Assembly (NCBI GenBank): GCA_913055785.1
Contig: CAJXLJ010000020.1
Location: 1-49,132 of the forward strand
Source of the DNA: an uncultured Parvularculaceae bacterium
GTDB taxonomy: Bacteria; Pseudomonadota; Alphaproteobacteria; Caulobacterales; Parvularculaceae
Direction: 5' to 3'
DNA length: 49,132 nt
Shown here piece after piece: positions 19,981-29,143 of the stretch. The notes below the pieces were generated by a model. The model was not told the origin of the DNA, ran no database searches, and saw only the letters and a list, made by a program, of their open reading frames with translations. Position 1 is the first letter of the stretch, and each line of letters begins with the position of its first letter. The position numbers were made by a program, and so were the translations under genes.

Positions 19981-20973
19981 TCAGACGCCGGCGTCATATT
20001 CAAGAACCCGGCCCGGGCCGCGCGTTCTCATATCCGCAAAGACGGTGTTCTTTCCGAGGAACACGCCGTCATTGATATGTTCCTTGCGGGCGTAATCCGC
20101 ATTTTGCTGCAAATGACGGTTAAGCGCCGGCAGCCGGTAGAACGGGACCGATGCAAACAGGTGATGATCGAGATGCATCGCAATGTAATGCGGCGTGAAC
20201 AGCGCCTTCTCGATCGGATGCCTGAATTTCACGTTGCGCACTTCGTCGTAGTATCCCTCCTGATCGAGAGCGAAATGCTCGGCGATAGCGCGAATACGCA
20301 TTAAAAACGGCATGACAAGCACCAGCGGAACCACCCAGAACAACAGGAAGTGCAGCCACAGCCCGAAAACCGTAAGCGCCGCCGCAAGCAATAGATAACT
20401 GAGCAATCGTATCTGGCTCACGCGCTGCGCCAGCCCTCTTTTCACCGGCGGTTTGGATTCCGGATTTTCAATCTCCTTAAAGGACCGGAACTGATAGGCG
20501 ATGGAGCGAACCCAGAAGCGCAACCAAAACCCGAGCGTTGCATCCTTCAGCGGATAGACCCAGGACGCCCGCTCATCCGCATCGGCGAGCTTGCGCGCCC
20601 AGTCGGGATCGCGCGGCTCGTTCATCCATTTGTGATGCGCGAGGTGGTTATAACGGTAAGTGGTCATGGAGACCGTCATGGGCCCGCCGCAGATCACTTC
20701 ACCGACGAACTCGTTCAGCCACTTTGTGTTAAAGGCGAGGCCATGGGTCGCCTCATGCATCAAGATCAGCAACGCGTGCTGGCGCGATGCAATCACGGTC
20801 CAGATCACAGGCCATAACAGCCAGCTCCAGGGAGAAGACACGAGAGTCAGGTGCCCGGCGACAAGCGCTGCAGCGACGACAAGATAATCGCCGGCGAGCG
20901 CCGCTATGAAGCGCCTCGAATCCAGACGCTGCAACATCTTCAATGTTGCCGGATCGATAAGCTGATCCCGCAT
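19981..20973 (-). CDS. membrane fatty acid desaturase family protein
   Basis: This 330-residue integral membrane protein carries the three histidine boxes of the membrane-bound di-iron desaturase/hydroxylase superfamily: HEATH at about residues 73-77, HLAHH at about 110-114, and HLDHH near residue 270. Several hydrophobic segments lie between them. It probably introduces a double bond or hydroxyl group into an acyl, carotenoid or sphingoid-like chain; the exact substrate cannot be told. It sits between aroA and cmk on the same strand, with 144 bases to aroA and 54 to cmk, breaking the usual aroA-cmk-rpsA order. Confidence 0.9.
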   Translation of the reverse strand: MRDQLIDPATLKMLQRLDSRRFIAALAGDYLVVAAALVAGHLTLVSSPWSWLLWPVIWTVIASRQHALLILMHEATHGLAFNTKWLNEFVGEVICGGPMTVSMTTYRYNHLAHHKWMNEPRDPDWARKLADADERASWVYPLKDATLGFWLRFWVRSIAYQFRSFKEIENPESKPPVKRGLAQRVSQIRLLSYLLLAAALTVFGLWLHFLLFWVVPLVLVMPFLMRIRAIAEHFALDQEGYYDEVRNVKFRHPIEKALFTPHYIAMHLDHHLFASVPFYRLPALNRHLQQNADYARKEHINDGVFLGKNTVFADMRTRGPGRVLEYDAGV

Positions 20974-21116
20974 GCCCCACCTTCAACCGTACTCCCCCTC
21001 AAATGTACGAGCTCTTGTTTTCGGGCCCGTATCGATCACAGGGTAGGCGAATGAGCGCACGGAGTCACGGCGGAAACCGGTAAGTGTTGTTCGCGTAAAA
21101 GGCGTAAAATACGGGC

Positions 21117-22439
21117 TCAGGGCTTCTCGATGCGCCCGCCGAGTTCAGCAATCGCCGCCCCGAATGCCGGGAAACTCGTAGCAATCATCGATCCGTCGTC
21201 GATTTCTATAGGCGCTTCGCTGGCCAGCCCCATGATCAGAAAACTCATGGCGATGCGATGGTCGTGACGGGTTGCAATCCGCCCGCCGCCGTGCGGCGGC
21301 GTCGCCGAACCGCGCACTCGCAACCAGTCAGGGCCGCTCGCCGCATCGACGCGGCACGCCGCAAGCCCGGCCTCCATCGCTGCGACGCGGTCGCTTTCCT
21401 TGACACGCAATTCTTCCAGACCGCGCATCATTGTTTCGCCCGACGCAAAAGCCGCAACGGCGGCGAGGATCGGATACTCGTCGATCATCGACGGCGCACG
21501 CTCGGCCGGCGTTTCAACACCGTGAAGAACTGAATGGCGCGCACGGATGTCGGCGACAGGCTCGCCGCCCTCAATGCGTTTGTTTTCAAAGGATAGCGCT
21601 GCGCCCATCTCTTTCAGCGTCTCATAAAACCCGGTCCGCAGCGGATTGATGAGTACATTCTCAACCACAATATCCGCGTTAGGCGTAATCACCGCCGCAG
21701 CGACCAAAAACGCTGCAGACGAAGGATCGCCCGGCACGGCGATGCTTGCCGGCCGCAAACGCTGCCCGCCTTTAATTGCGATATACCTCCCAGCAGCGCC
21801 GTCAGATTCGAAATCCAGCCGCACCCCGAACGCCGCAAGCATGCGCTCTGTGTGATCCCGGCAGAGAACCGGTTCGTGGATGCGGGTCTCACCCTCTGCG
21901 CCGAGTGCGGCGAGAAGGATCGCCGATTTCACCTGGGCCGACGGCTTGGACAGGATGCAGCTGACGGCGCTCAGCTTCTCGCCGCTGTGAATACTCACAG
22001 GCAAGCGCCCTTTGTGGCCTTCCGCCTTGACTCCCATAAGACGCAGGGGCTCCAGCACGCGCCCCATCGGACGGGATCGCAGCGATGCGTCCCCGTCAAA
22101 CACGGCGGCGACGCCGGCGCCCGCGACGGCGCCCATGGTGAGCCGCGCGCCAGTGCCGGAATTCCCGAAGTAAAGCGGCCGTTGAGGCGCTCGCCAGGCC
22201 CCGCCCGTGATGCGCCAAAGGCCGCCCGTGCGCTCGATCTCGGCACCAAGAGCGCGCATGGCCGCGGCGGTTCTCAGAACATCGTCGCCCTCCAGCAGGT
22301 CCGCCGCTTCACTTTCACCCTCGGCGAGCGCGCCGAAAATCAGCGCCCGGTGTGAGATGGATTTGTCGCCCGGCGACCTGACCCGCCCTCCCAGAGGGCC
22401 CGATCTCCTTGAGACCAGCGGTCCTTCAAGCGGCGTCAT
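21117..22439 (-). CDS. aroA: 3-phosphoshikimate 1-carboxyvinyltransferase (EPSP synthase)
   Basis: AroA joins phosphoenolpyruvate to shikimate-3-phosphate, the sixth step of the shikimate pathway. It has 440 residues from ATG 22439, which has GAGG six bases upstream; the frame is open to 22514 without clear extra domain sequence. The GDKSISHRALIFGALAEG start, FGNSGTGARLTMG with the GNSGT loop, PGDPSSAAFLVAAA and a C-terminal DHRIAMSFLIMGL are all diagnostic. Ala and Gly positions in the GNSGTGARL loop are as I recall for glyphosate-tolerant class II enzymes; this was not tested. It is divergent from the FYDLN-acid gene. Confidence 0.97.
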   Translation of the reverse strand: MTPLEGPLVSRRSGPLGGRVRSPGDKSISHRALIFGALAEGESEAADLLEGDDVLRTAAAMRALGAEIERTGGLWRITGGAWRAPQRPLYFGNSGTGARLTMGAVAGAGVAAVFDGDASLRSRPMGRVLEPLRLMGVKAEGHKGRLPVSIHSGEKLSAVSCILSKPSAQVKSAILLAALGAEGETRIHEPVLCRDHTERMLAAFGVRLDFESDGAAGRYIAIKGGQRLRPASIAVPGDPSSAAFLVAAAVITPNADIVVENVLINPLRTGFYETLKEMGAALSFENKRIEGGEPVADIRARHSVLHGVETPAERAPSMIDEYPILAAVAAFASGETMMRGLEELRVKESDRVAAMEAGLAACRVDAASGPDWLRVRGSATPPHGGGRIATRHDHRIAMSFLIMGLASEAPIEIDDGSMIATSFPAFGAAIAELGGRIEKP

Positions 22440-22554
22440 GGAGGTCCTCGCTAGAATTGACATTCGGGAAATCTTAGGCTCATTCCTTTTGACAGCGCCC
22501 CCAGCCCGTGGCAACAGGCGCTTCTTTCAATAGACTCAACGATGGCGGCGAGGC

Positions 22555-22983
22555 ATGACCAAACCAGAACTTGGCGTAAAACGCGATTGTCCGGAATGCG
22601 GCGCACGGTTTTACGACCTTAACAAGGAACCGGCGCATTGCCCGAAATGCGATCATGAGTTCGTTCCTGAATCGCTCCTGAAGCCGCGCAAAACCCGCGC
22701 CGAGGAAACCAGCGAAAGCGAAGACAAGGCGGAGGCGGCGAAACCAGCGGCCGAGACCAGTCTCGAAAGCGCCGATCAGGAAAAGAAAGCGGCGAAATCC
22801 AATCGCCGGGCTGCGCTCGACGAAGAAGAAGATGACGACTCGGACGAAGATGAGGACGAACTTAGCGATATCGAAGATATCGATGTCGACATTGACGACG
22901 ACGACGATGATAGCCTGCTTGATGACGATGATGACGATGACGATGTCACGACCATCGTCAAATCGGGCGGCGACGAGGACTAA
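22555..22983 (+). CDS. TIGR02300-type FYDLN acid domain protein
   Basis: This 142-residue protein has a small N-terminal zinc ribbon (CPECGARFYDLN and CPKCDHEF, two C-x2-C pairs) followed by a long acidic tail, residues about 58-142, ending in runs of Asp. This matches the alphaproteobacterial FYDLN acid family, whose function is unknown. The zinc ribbon suggests binding of protein or nucleic acid. It starts 115 bases from the divergent aroA, and tRNA-Ala follows, a conserved alphaproteobacterial arrangement. Confidence 0.93.
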   Translation: MTKPELGVKRDCPECGARFYDLNKEPAHCPKCDHEFVPESLLKPRKTRAEETSESEDKAEAAKPAAETSLESADQEKKAAKSNRRAALDEEEDDDSDEDEDELSDIEDIDVDIDDDDDDSLLDDDDDDDDVTTIVKSGGDED

Positions 22984-23083
22984 TAGTTTGTAGGGAAACG
23001 CTTGCGCAGTACGGTTGCGCCCGCTAGTTTCCCGCCTCCCCTGAAGGGGAAGACGCCGGACTCCCAAACCGGCTGATGGTTAA

Positions 23084-23159
<76 letters not shown>

Positions 23160-23422
23160 GCCTTCGCCGCTTATCGAGATTAGCGAGAAGGGCTGTCACG
23201 CCGCAGCTTCGAAGAAGCGCAAGGCGGACTGATCGCAGCTACGGTTTAGCGAGCCATATCAGCGGTTTGATGCTTCTTCATTCAGCCACGCCGCCAAACC
23301 CGAACAGCCGCGGGATAGATAAGGCTGATCTTTAGCCGTCATCCTCCGCGACGCCGCCGCAAGCTGCTTTTCTTCAGCACGCGCTGCTTGACTCATACCC
23401 TTCCGACCGATGTTGTTCAGCA

Positions 23423-24502
23423 ATGAAGATATTAAACGGCGTCAGAATCATCGAGTTCGAAGGCATCGGCCCCGCTCCCTTTTGCGGCATGCACCTCGCG
23501 GATCTCGGGGCCGAAGTCACCTTGGTCGAACGCCCGGACCATGACGGGCCGCGTATCGATAACGGCCGGCGAGACATCCTCAAACGAGGCAAGCGCTCCG
23601 TTGCGCTTGATTTGAAATCGCCGGCGGGCCGCGATGCAGCCCTGGCCCTGGTTGCAACCGCCAGCGGCCTGATCGAGGGCCTGCGCCCCGGCGTCATGGA
23701 GCGGCTTGGTCTTGGCCCTGACGATTGCCTTAAGGTCAATCCGGCGCTTGTTTACGGGCGCGTCACCGGCTGGGGGCAGACCGGTCCGCTCGCACATACG
23801 GCAGGCCATGACATCAACTATCTCGCATTGTCCGGCGCGCTCTGGTACGCGGGCCAGCCGGGGGAACCGCCCTTTACGCCGCCGACCCTGATGGGCGACA
23901 TCGCCGGCGGGGCGCTTTATCTGACGATCGGCCTGCTTGCAGGGATCATGCGCGCGCGCGAAACCGGCAAGGGCGATGTGGTCGACGCAGCGATTGTCGA
24001 CGGCGGCGCGCACATGATGAATCTTTTGCTGAACCTGAAGGCCGCCGGTCAATTATCGGAAACCCGCGGGAGGAGCCTCCTCGACGGACCGCATTGGTAT
24101 CAGAGCTATGTCTGCGCCGACGGGGAAACTGTAACTGTCGGCGCGCTCGAGCCGAAATTCTATGGAGAACTTCTCGACCGCCTGGGGCTGAAAGACGACC
24201 CTGCCTTTGCGGCGCAGTACGACCCCACGCTCTGGCCGAAACAGCGGCTCGCTTTCGCGGATATCTTCCGTACGAAAACCAGCGCCGAATGGCGCGAACG
24301 ACTTGAAGGAACCGACGCATGTTTCGCGCCGGTCCTGTCGCCGGGCGCAGCCTCGGCGCACCCTCATATGGTTGCGCGGGGAAGTTATCTCGAAGCAGAG
24401 GGCGTGCTGCAGGCGCGGGCGGCGCCCCGCTTCGCTTCCGAGCCCCTCGCCGAGCCCCGTCCCGCCCCGTTACGCGGCGAGCATGGAGACGAACTGCCCT
24501 GA
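23423..24502 (+). CDS. CaiB/BaiF CoA-transferase family protein (alpha-methylacyl-CoA racemase-like)
   Basis: This 359-residue class III CoA-transferase-fold protein has the family start MKILNGVRIIEFEG, an early GMHLADLGAEVTLVERP segment and the central GRVTGWGQTGPLAHTAGHDINYLALSGAL block with the conserved Asp. The sequence resembles the alpha-methylacyl-CoA racemase branch more than formyl-CoA transferase. The substrate is not determinable. It precedes the sugar-nucleotide genes by about 100 bases on the same strand, but a functional link is not evident. Confidence 0.92.
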   Translation: MKILNGVRIIEFEGIGPAPFCGMHLADLGAEVTLVERPDHDGPRIDNGRRDILKRGKRSVALDLKSPAGRDAALALVATASGLIEGLRPGVMERLGLGPDDCLKVNPALVYGRVTGWGQTGPLAHTAGHDINYLALSGALWYAGQPGEPPFTPPTLMGDIAGGALYLTIGLLAGIMRARETGKGDVVDAAIVDGGAHMMNLLLNLKAAGQLSETRGRSLLDGPHWYQSYVCADGETVTVGALEPKFYGELLDRLGLKDDPAFAAQYDPTLWPKQRLAFADIFRTKTSAEWRERLEGTDACFAPVLSPGAASAHPHMVARGSYLEAEGVLQARAAPRFASEPLAEPRPAPLRGEHGDELP

Positions 24503-24603
24503 TGTTCTTTGACGGCGGGCCGGGTTCTATTTCGCATGTATCATGCTAGGGACAACCGGATTAAGATTCGCCCGCAATTAGTTGCGCGATGAGGGAGACG
24601 ACA

Positions 24604-25650
24604 ATGCGGCTGATGGTGACGGGCGGCGCAGGCTTTATCGGATCGGCGGTCATACGCCAGGCGATCGCCGCCGGTCATGACGTGCTGAATGTCGATAAAC
24701 TCACCTACGCCGCCAATCCGGAGAATGTCGCAAGCGTCGCTGACCACGACCGGTATAACTTCGTCAAAAACGACATCTGCGACCAGAAGTCGATGACGGC
24801 GCTCATGGAAGAGTTTCGTCCGGATGTGCTGATGCATCTCGCCGCCGAAACCCATGTGGACCGTTCCATTGACGGGCCAAGCGCGTTTATTCAGACGAAC
24901 ATTGTCGGCACCTACGCCTTGCTTGAGGCGGCGCGCGCTTATGTACAGGGCGGCGCGCCCGAGGCCTTTCGGTTCCACCACATTTCAACCGATGAGGTTT
25001 ACGGAACGCTCGGCGCCGAAGGCGAATTCTTCGAAGACTCGCCCTACAAGCCGAACTCTCCCTATTCCGCCGCGAAGGCTTCTTCGGACATGCTGGCGCG
25101 CGCCTGGGCCGAAACATTCAAAGTCCCCGTCGTCGTCACCAATTGCTCGAACAATTACGGCCCCTATCAATTTCCGGAAAAACTCATTCCCATCGTCATC
25201 ATCAATGCGCTCGAAGGAAAACCGATCCCGGTTTACGGCAAGGGCGCGAATGTCCGCGACTGGCTCTATGTCGGCGATCACGCCGATGCGCTTCTGCTCG
25301 TAGCGGAAAAAGGCGACCCCGGCGAGACATACAATATCGGCGGACGGGCGGAACGAACCAATCTCGACCTTGTCAAAATGCTCTGCGCAATCCTTGACGA
25401 GGAATTGCCCGGTTCGGTCAACAGACCGCACGAAAGCCTTATAACTTTTGTCGCCGACCGGCCCGGTCATGATCTGCGTTACGCCATCAATTGCGACAAG
25501 ATCGAACGCACGCTGGGCTGGTCGCCAGCCATCGCCATCGAAGACGGTATGCGCAAGACGGTGCGCTGGTATCTTGAAAATCGCGATTGGTGGGAGGCGA
25601 TCCGCAATCGCGGGCATGACACCGCCGGCCGGCTTGGTCTCAAACGATAG
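24604..25650 (+). CDS. rfbB: dTDP-glucose 4,6-dehydratase
   Basis: The enzyme converts dTDP-glucose to dTDP-4-keto-6-deoxyglucose, second step of dTDP-rhamnose synthesis. It has 348 residues from ATG 24604, which has AGGGAG six bases upstream; the ATG at 24589 is less likely. The Rossmann motif GGAGFIG, the [13 protein letters not shown] block, catalytic STDEVYG with Asp-Glu, the YSAAK (Tyr-x3-Lys) motif and [14 protein letters not shown] are all typical. It is followed after 8 bases by rfbD. The thymidylyltransferase and epimerase genes (rfbA, rfbC) of the pathway are not in the window. Confidence 0.97.
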   Translation: MRLMVTGGAGFIGSAVIRQAIAAGHDVLNVDKLTYAANPENVASVADHDRYNFVKNDICDQKSMTALMEEFRPDVLMHLAAETHVDRSIDGPSAFIQTNIVGTYALLEAARAYVQGGAPEAFRFHHISTDEVYGTLGAEGEFFEDSPYKPNSPYSAAKASSDMLARAWAETFKVPVVVTNCSNNYGPYQFPEKLIPIVIINALEGKPIPVYGKGANVRDWLYVGDHADALLLVAEKGDPGETYNIGGRAERTNLDLVKMLCAILDEELPGSVNRPHESLITFVADRPGHDLRYAINCDKIERTLGWSPAIAIEDGMRKTVRWYLENRDWWEAIRNRGHDTAGRLGLKR

Positions 25651-25658
25651 GCCGCGCA

Positions 25659-26525
25659 ATGCGCATTCTCCTCTTCGGACGCAACGGCCAGGTTGCGCAA
25701 TGTTTACAGCAGGAAGCCAGGGGCGTTCATCAGCTGACAGCGCTCGGCCGAGCGGAAGCCGACCTCATGCGCGCCGGGACCGCCGCGTCAGCCATTGAAC
25801 GGACGCGCCCGGAACTTGTCGTCAACGCCGCCGCCTACACCGCCGTCGACAAGGCTGAAGAAGAGCCCGCCGCCGCGCAGCAGCTCAACGCAGCAGCGCC
25901 CGCCGAAATGGCGGCGGCGACCCGGAAAACCGGCGCGCGCTTTATCCATCTGTCCACCGATTACGTATTCGATGGAAACGATGAGCGCGCGCTTTCGGAA
26001 GACCACGAAACGGCGCCCCTGAATGTATACGGCCGCACGAAGCGCGAGGGCGAAAACGCCGTTCTCACCGCTGACGATCGGGCGGTTATCCTTCGCACGT
26101 CGTGGGTTTTCTCCGAATTCGGCGGCAATTTCGTCAAAACCATGCTGCGGCTCGGGGCCGAACGCAGCGCCCTTTCCATCGTGGACGATCAGGTCGGCGG
26201 CCCGACAGCGGCCCGCGACATCGCAAAGGCGGTCCTGACGATCGGCGGCAAAATCGGGCGCTGCGCCCCCGGCGCGGGCGTTTATCATTATCAGGGCGCC
26301 CCCTCCGTCAGCTGGGCGGGCTTCGCCCGGCGAATCTTCGACGCCGCCGGCGTAAAGGTCGCAGTAGAGCCGATCGCCACCGCCGATTATCCGACCCCGG
26401 CCCGCCGGCCGCTCAGGACGGTGCTCGATTGCGCGAGGATCGAGCGCGATTTCGGCCTTGCGCAACCCGATTGGCGCGCCGCCCTCCATCCAGTCGTCGC
26501 CATGCTGACGACCGGGAGACAGTAA
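25659..26525 (+). CDS. rfbD: dTDP-4-dehydrorhamnose reductase
   Basis: RfbD reduces dTDP-4-dehydrorhamnose to dTDP-L-rhamnose with NAD(P)H, the last step of the pathway. The protein has 288 residues with the N-terminal GRNGQVAQ nucleotide-binding loop, VVNAAAYTAVDKAE, the STDYVFDG motif and the YGRTKREGE Tyr-x3-Lys catalytic pair. It lies 8 bases after rfbB on the same strand, so the two form an operon. A GC-rich hairpin (26546-26562) follows, possibly a terminator. Confidence 0.97.
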   Translation: MRILLFGRNGQVAQCLQQEARGVHQLTALGRAEADLMRAGTAASAIERTRPELVVNAAAYTAVDKAEEEPAAAQQLNAAAPAEMAAATRKTGARFIHLSTDYVFDGNDERALSEDHETAPLNVYGRTKREGENAVLTADDRAVILRTSWVFSEFGGNFVKTMLRLGAERSALSIVDDQVGGPTAARDIAKAVLTIGGKIGRCAPGAGVYHYQGAPSVSWAGFARRIFDAAGVKVAVEPIATADYPTPARRPLRTVLDCARIERDFGLAQPDWRAALHPVVAMLTTGRQ

Positions 26526-26545
26526 TATAATATGTAGGAAGAGTT

Positions 26546-26562
26546 GCGGCCTGTTCGGCCGC
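26546..26562 (+). terminator. possible terminator hairpin after rfbD
   Basis: GCGGCC and GGCCGC form a 6-bp perfect stem around a 5-base loop just past rfbD. The T tract after it is weak (TTCGGGGTTG), so the call is tentative. Confidence 0.35.
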
Positions 26563-26654
26563 TTCGGGGTTGCTTTCAGGCGCGCCAAGCCTCTATGTGA
26601 CCGTTTGCACTAGGGCGGCGGCCTTTCAGGCGTTGGGCGTAACGGAGAACGAAT

Positions 26655-27851
26655 ATGAAAATCCTGGTCATCGGGGGAGACGGCTTTTGCGGTTGGCCGA
26701 CGGCCTTGCACCTGTCCAATAACGGGCATGAGGTGATGATCATCGACAACCTCTCGCGCCGGAAAATCGACGTCGAGCTCGAGGTTGAATCGCTGACGCC
26801 CATCAAACCGATTTCTACGCGCCTAGCCGCCTGGAAAGAGGCGAGCGGCAAGGATATCAGGTTCGAGAATTGCGACGTAGCGCATAATTACATGCGCCTG
26901 CTTTACATCATGGAAAAGTTCGAGCCGGAAGCGATCGTTCACTTCGCCGAACAACGCGCCGCTCCCTATTCCATGAAGTCGTCCTATCACAAGCGTTATA
27001 CGGTCGATAACAACATCAACGCGACGAGCAATATTCTGGCGGCGATCGTTGAAACCGGCCTCGACCCTCATCTGGTCCATCTCGGCACAATGGGCGTTTA
27101 CGGCTACGGCACCGCGGGCATGAAAATTCCCGAAGGCTATCTGCCGGTAAAAATCGAGACCGAAGACGGGCGCGAGATCAAGCAGGAGATTCTTTATCCC
27201 GCCAATCCCGGCTCGATCTATCACATGACGAAGACTCAGGATCAGCTGCTATTCGCCTTTTACAACAAGAATGACGGGCTGAAGATCACTGACCTGCATC
27301 AGGGCATCGTCTGGGGTACGCAAACCCAGGAAACGCGCAAGGACGAACGGCTGATCAACCGCTTCGACTATGATGGCGACTACGGCACAGTGCTGAACCG
27401 TTTCCTGATGCAATCCGCGGTCGGCCACCCGCTGACCGTACACGGCACTGGCGGACAAACGCGGGCGTTTATCCATATTCAGGACACGGTCAAATGCATT
27501 CAACTGGCGATCGACAACCCACCGCAGCATGGCGAACGGGTGCAGATCTTAAACCAGATGACTGAAACCCACCGGGTTCGCGATCTCGCCAAGATGATCG
27601 CCGACAAAACCGGCGCCGAAATCGCCTATGTCAACAATCCGCGCAATGAAGCGGCGGAAAACGATCTCGATGTCGAAAACCAGCGCCTCTTGGGCCTCGG
27701 CCTCGACCCAATCACGCTTGAGGCCGGCCTCTTTGATGAAGTGACCGAGATTGCGCGCAAATACGCTCATCGCTGCGACCTGACGAAAATCCCGTGCGTT
27801 TCCTACTGGACGGACGATCAGAAAAGCGCGAACGAAAACCCGAGCGCGTAA
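26655..27851 (+). CDS. sqdB: UDP-sulfoquinovose synthase-like NAD-dependent epimerase (SqdB/SQD1 family)
   Basis: The 398-residue extended SDR protein closely resembles SQD1/SqdB, which makes UDP-sulfoquinovose from UDP-glucose and sulfite for the sulfolipid SQDG. The start GGDGFCGWPTALHLSNNGHE, ESLTPIKPI, FAEQRAAPYSM, LGTMGVYGYG, the YHMTK (Tyr-x3-Lys) catalytic pair, DLHQGIVWGTQTQETR and AVGHPLTVHGTGGQTRAF are the SQD1 signature blocks. As I remember plant SQD1, the Val of GTMGVYG is Glu there; bacterial homologues vary. No glycosyltransferase for SQDG is near, so use in a surface glycan next to the rhamnose genes is also possible. Confidence 0.88.
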   Translation: MKILVIGGDGFCGWPTALHLSNNGHEVMIIDNLSRRKIDVELEVESLTPIKPISTRLAAWKEASGKDIRFENCDVAHNYMRLLYIMEKFEPEAIVHFAEQRAAPYSMKSSYHKRYTVDNNINATSNILAAIVETGLDPHLVHLGTMGVYGYGTAGMKIPEGYLPVKIETEDGREIKQEILYPANPGSIYHMTKTQDQLLFAFYNKNDGLKITDLHQGIVWGTQTQETRKDERLINRFDYDGDYGTVLNRFLMQSAVGHPLTVHGTGGQTRAFIHIQDTVKCIQLAIDNPPQHGERVQILNQMTETHRVRDLAKMIADKTGAEIAYVNNPRNEAAENDLDVENQRLLGLGLDPITLEAGLFDEVTEIARKYAHRCDLTKIPCVSYWTDDQKSANENPSA

Positions 27852-27858
27852 AACCGCT

Positions 27859-29025
27859 TCAGGACAGATATGCGGCCAGACGGTCGCTCGCCTGTTTCAG
27901 GACTTCCGGTTTCTTGCAGAAGCAGAACCGCGCGTAATTGCGCGGCGCGTCTTGCTGTTGCGGGAGATAGAACGCGGAAATCGGCACGGCGGCGACTTTC
28001 GCTTTTTCTGTAATCTCCCTGCAGAAATCAACGTCGTCATCGCGACCGACGGACGTGATATCGACTGTCACGAAGTAGGTCCCCTCGCAGGGCATAACCG
28101 CGAAGCCCGCCGCGCTTAGGCCGGCGCTTATAAGGTCGCGCTTCGCCTGCATTTCGGTTCTGAAACGCTCATAATAACCGTCGCCAAAAGCAAGCCCGGC
28201 CGCCGTCGCTTTTTGCAGCGACTGCGGCGACGTATAAGCAAGATGCTGGTGCGCTTTCATCACCGCGGTGATGAGCGGCGCGGGGCCGGTGACATAACCG
28301 ATCCGAAACCCGGTGAGCGAGAAGGTCTTTCCCGCCGAACCTATTCTAATGGAACGTTCGAACATGCCGGGCAAGGTCATCAATGGCAGATGCGGACGGT
28401 CGTCGAAGATAAGGTGTTCGTAAACTTCATCGCAAACCACAATGAGATCGTGCCGCCGCGCCGCATCGGCGACGATCTCCAGTTCTTGGCGCGTCATCAC
28501 CTTGCCGAGCGGGTTATGGGGCGTGTTGATGGCGATGAGTTTGGTTCTGCCGGTGATCGCGGCTTCAAGCGCGCCCGCAGACAACCGCCAGGACGGCGGA
28601 GCGAGATTGACAGGAACGACCCGGGCGCCGGCGGCTTCGATCTGCGGCGCATAGCATTCGTAAAACGGCGCCAGCACGATCGCCTCGTCGCCCGGCTCAA
28701 GGAAACCGAGAAAGGCGGCGGCGAGGCCTTCAGTCGCGCCGGAAACTACAAGCGTTTGCGACTGCGGATCGATGTCCAGCCCATAAAACCGCTTGTTGTC
28801 ACGCGCGACCGCCTCGCGCAGTTCAGGAATTCCTTCCACAGGCGCGTACTGGTTCGGTCCCTCAAGGGTCGCCTGCGCCGCAATCGCGCGTATCTCTTCC
28901 GGTCCGTCTTCATCGGGAAAACCCTGGCCGAGATTAATCGCATCGTGCTTGCGCGCCAGCGCCGACATGGTCGGAAAGATCGACTGCGGCCGGTTCGAAA
29001 AGACGGGATTGAAAGAACGAGTCAT
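27859..29025 (-). CDS. class I/II pyridoxal-phosphate aminotransferase
   Basis: The 388-residue fold-type I PLP enzyme has the family start INLGQGFPDEDGP, NQYAPVEGIPELREAV, VVSGATEGLAAA, the NTPHNPLGKVM motif and the PLP lysine in SAGKTFSLTGFRIG. The overall style resembles kynurenine or methionine aminotransferases (KAT/YbdL type) rather than AspC, so a broad specificity for sulfur or aromatic amino acids is possible. It is convergent with the sqdB-like gene (7 bases apart) and divergent from the ChaN/EreA-like gene. Confidence 0.92.
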   Translation of the reverse strand: MTRSFNPVFSNRPQSIFPTMSALARKHDAINLGQGFPDEDGPEEIRAIAAQATLEGPNQYAPVEGIPELREAVARDNKRFYGLDIDPQSQTLVVSGATEGLAAAFLGFLEPGDEAIVLAPFYECYAPQIEAAGARVVPVNLAPPSWRLSAGALEAAITGRTKLIAINTPHNPLGKVMTRQELEIVADAARRHDLIVVCDEVYEHLIFDDRPHLPLMTLPGMFERSIRIGSAGKTFSLTGFRIGYVTGPAPLITAVMKAHQHLAYTSPQSLQKATAAGLAFGDGYYERFRTEMQAKRDLISAGLSAAGFAVMPCEGTYFVTVDITSVGRDDDVDFCREITEKAKVAAVPISAFYLPQQQDAPRNYARFCFCKKPEVLKQASDRLAAYLS

Positions 29026-29143
29026 GTCGACGACCAGGCTGAATATAGTTGTCTTTCAGATGTTTTTTGAGAATACTATCATTGTTCAATCCCTATCATG
29101 CGCCTGAGTTTTTGTCAGCAACTGACTTATGAAAGGGAAACCT

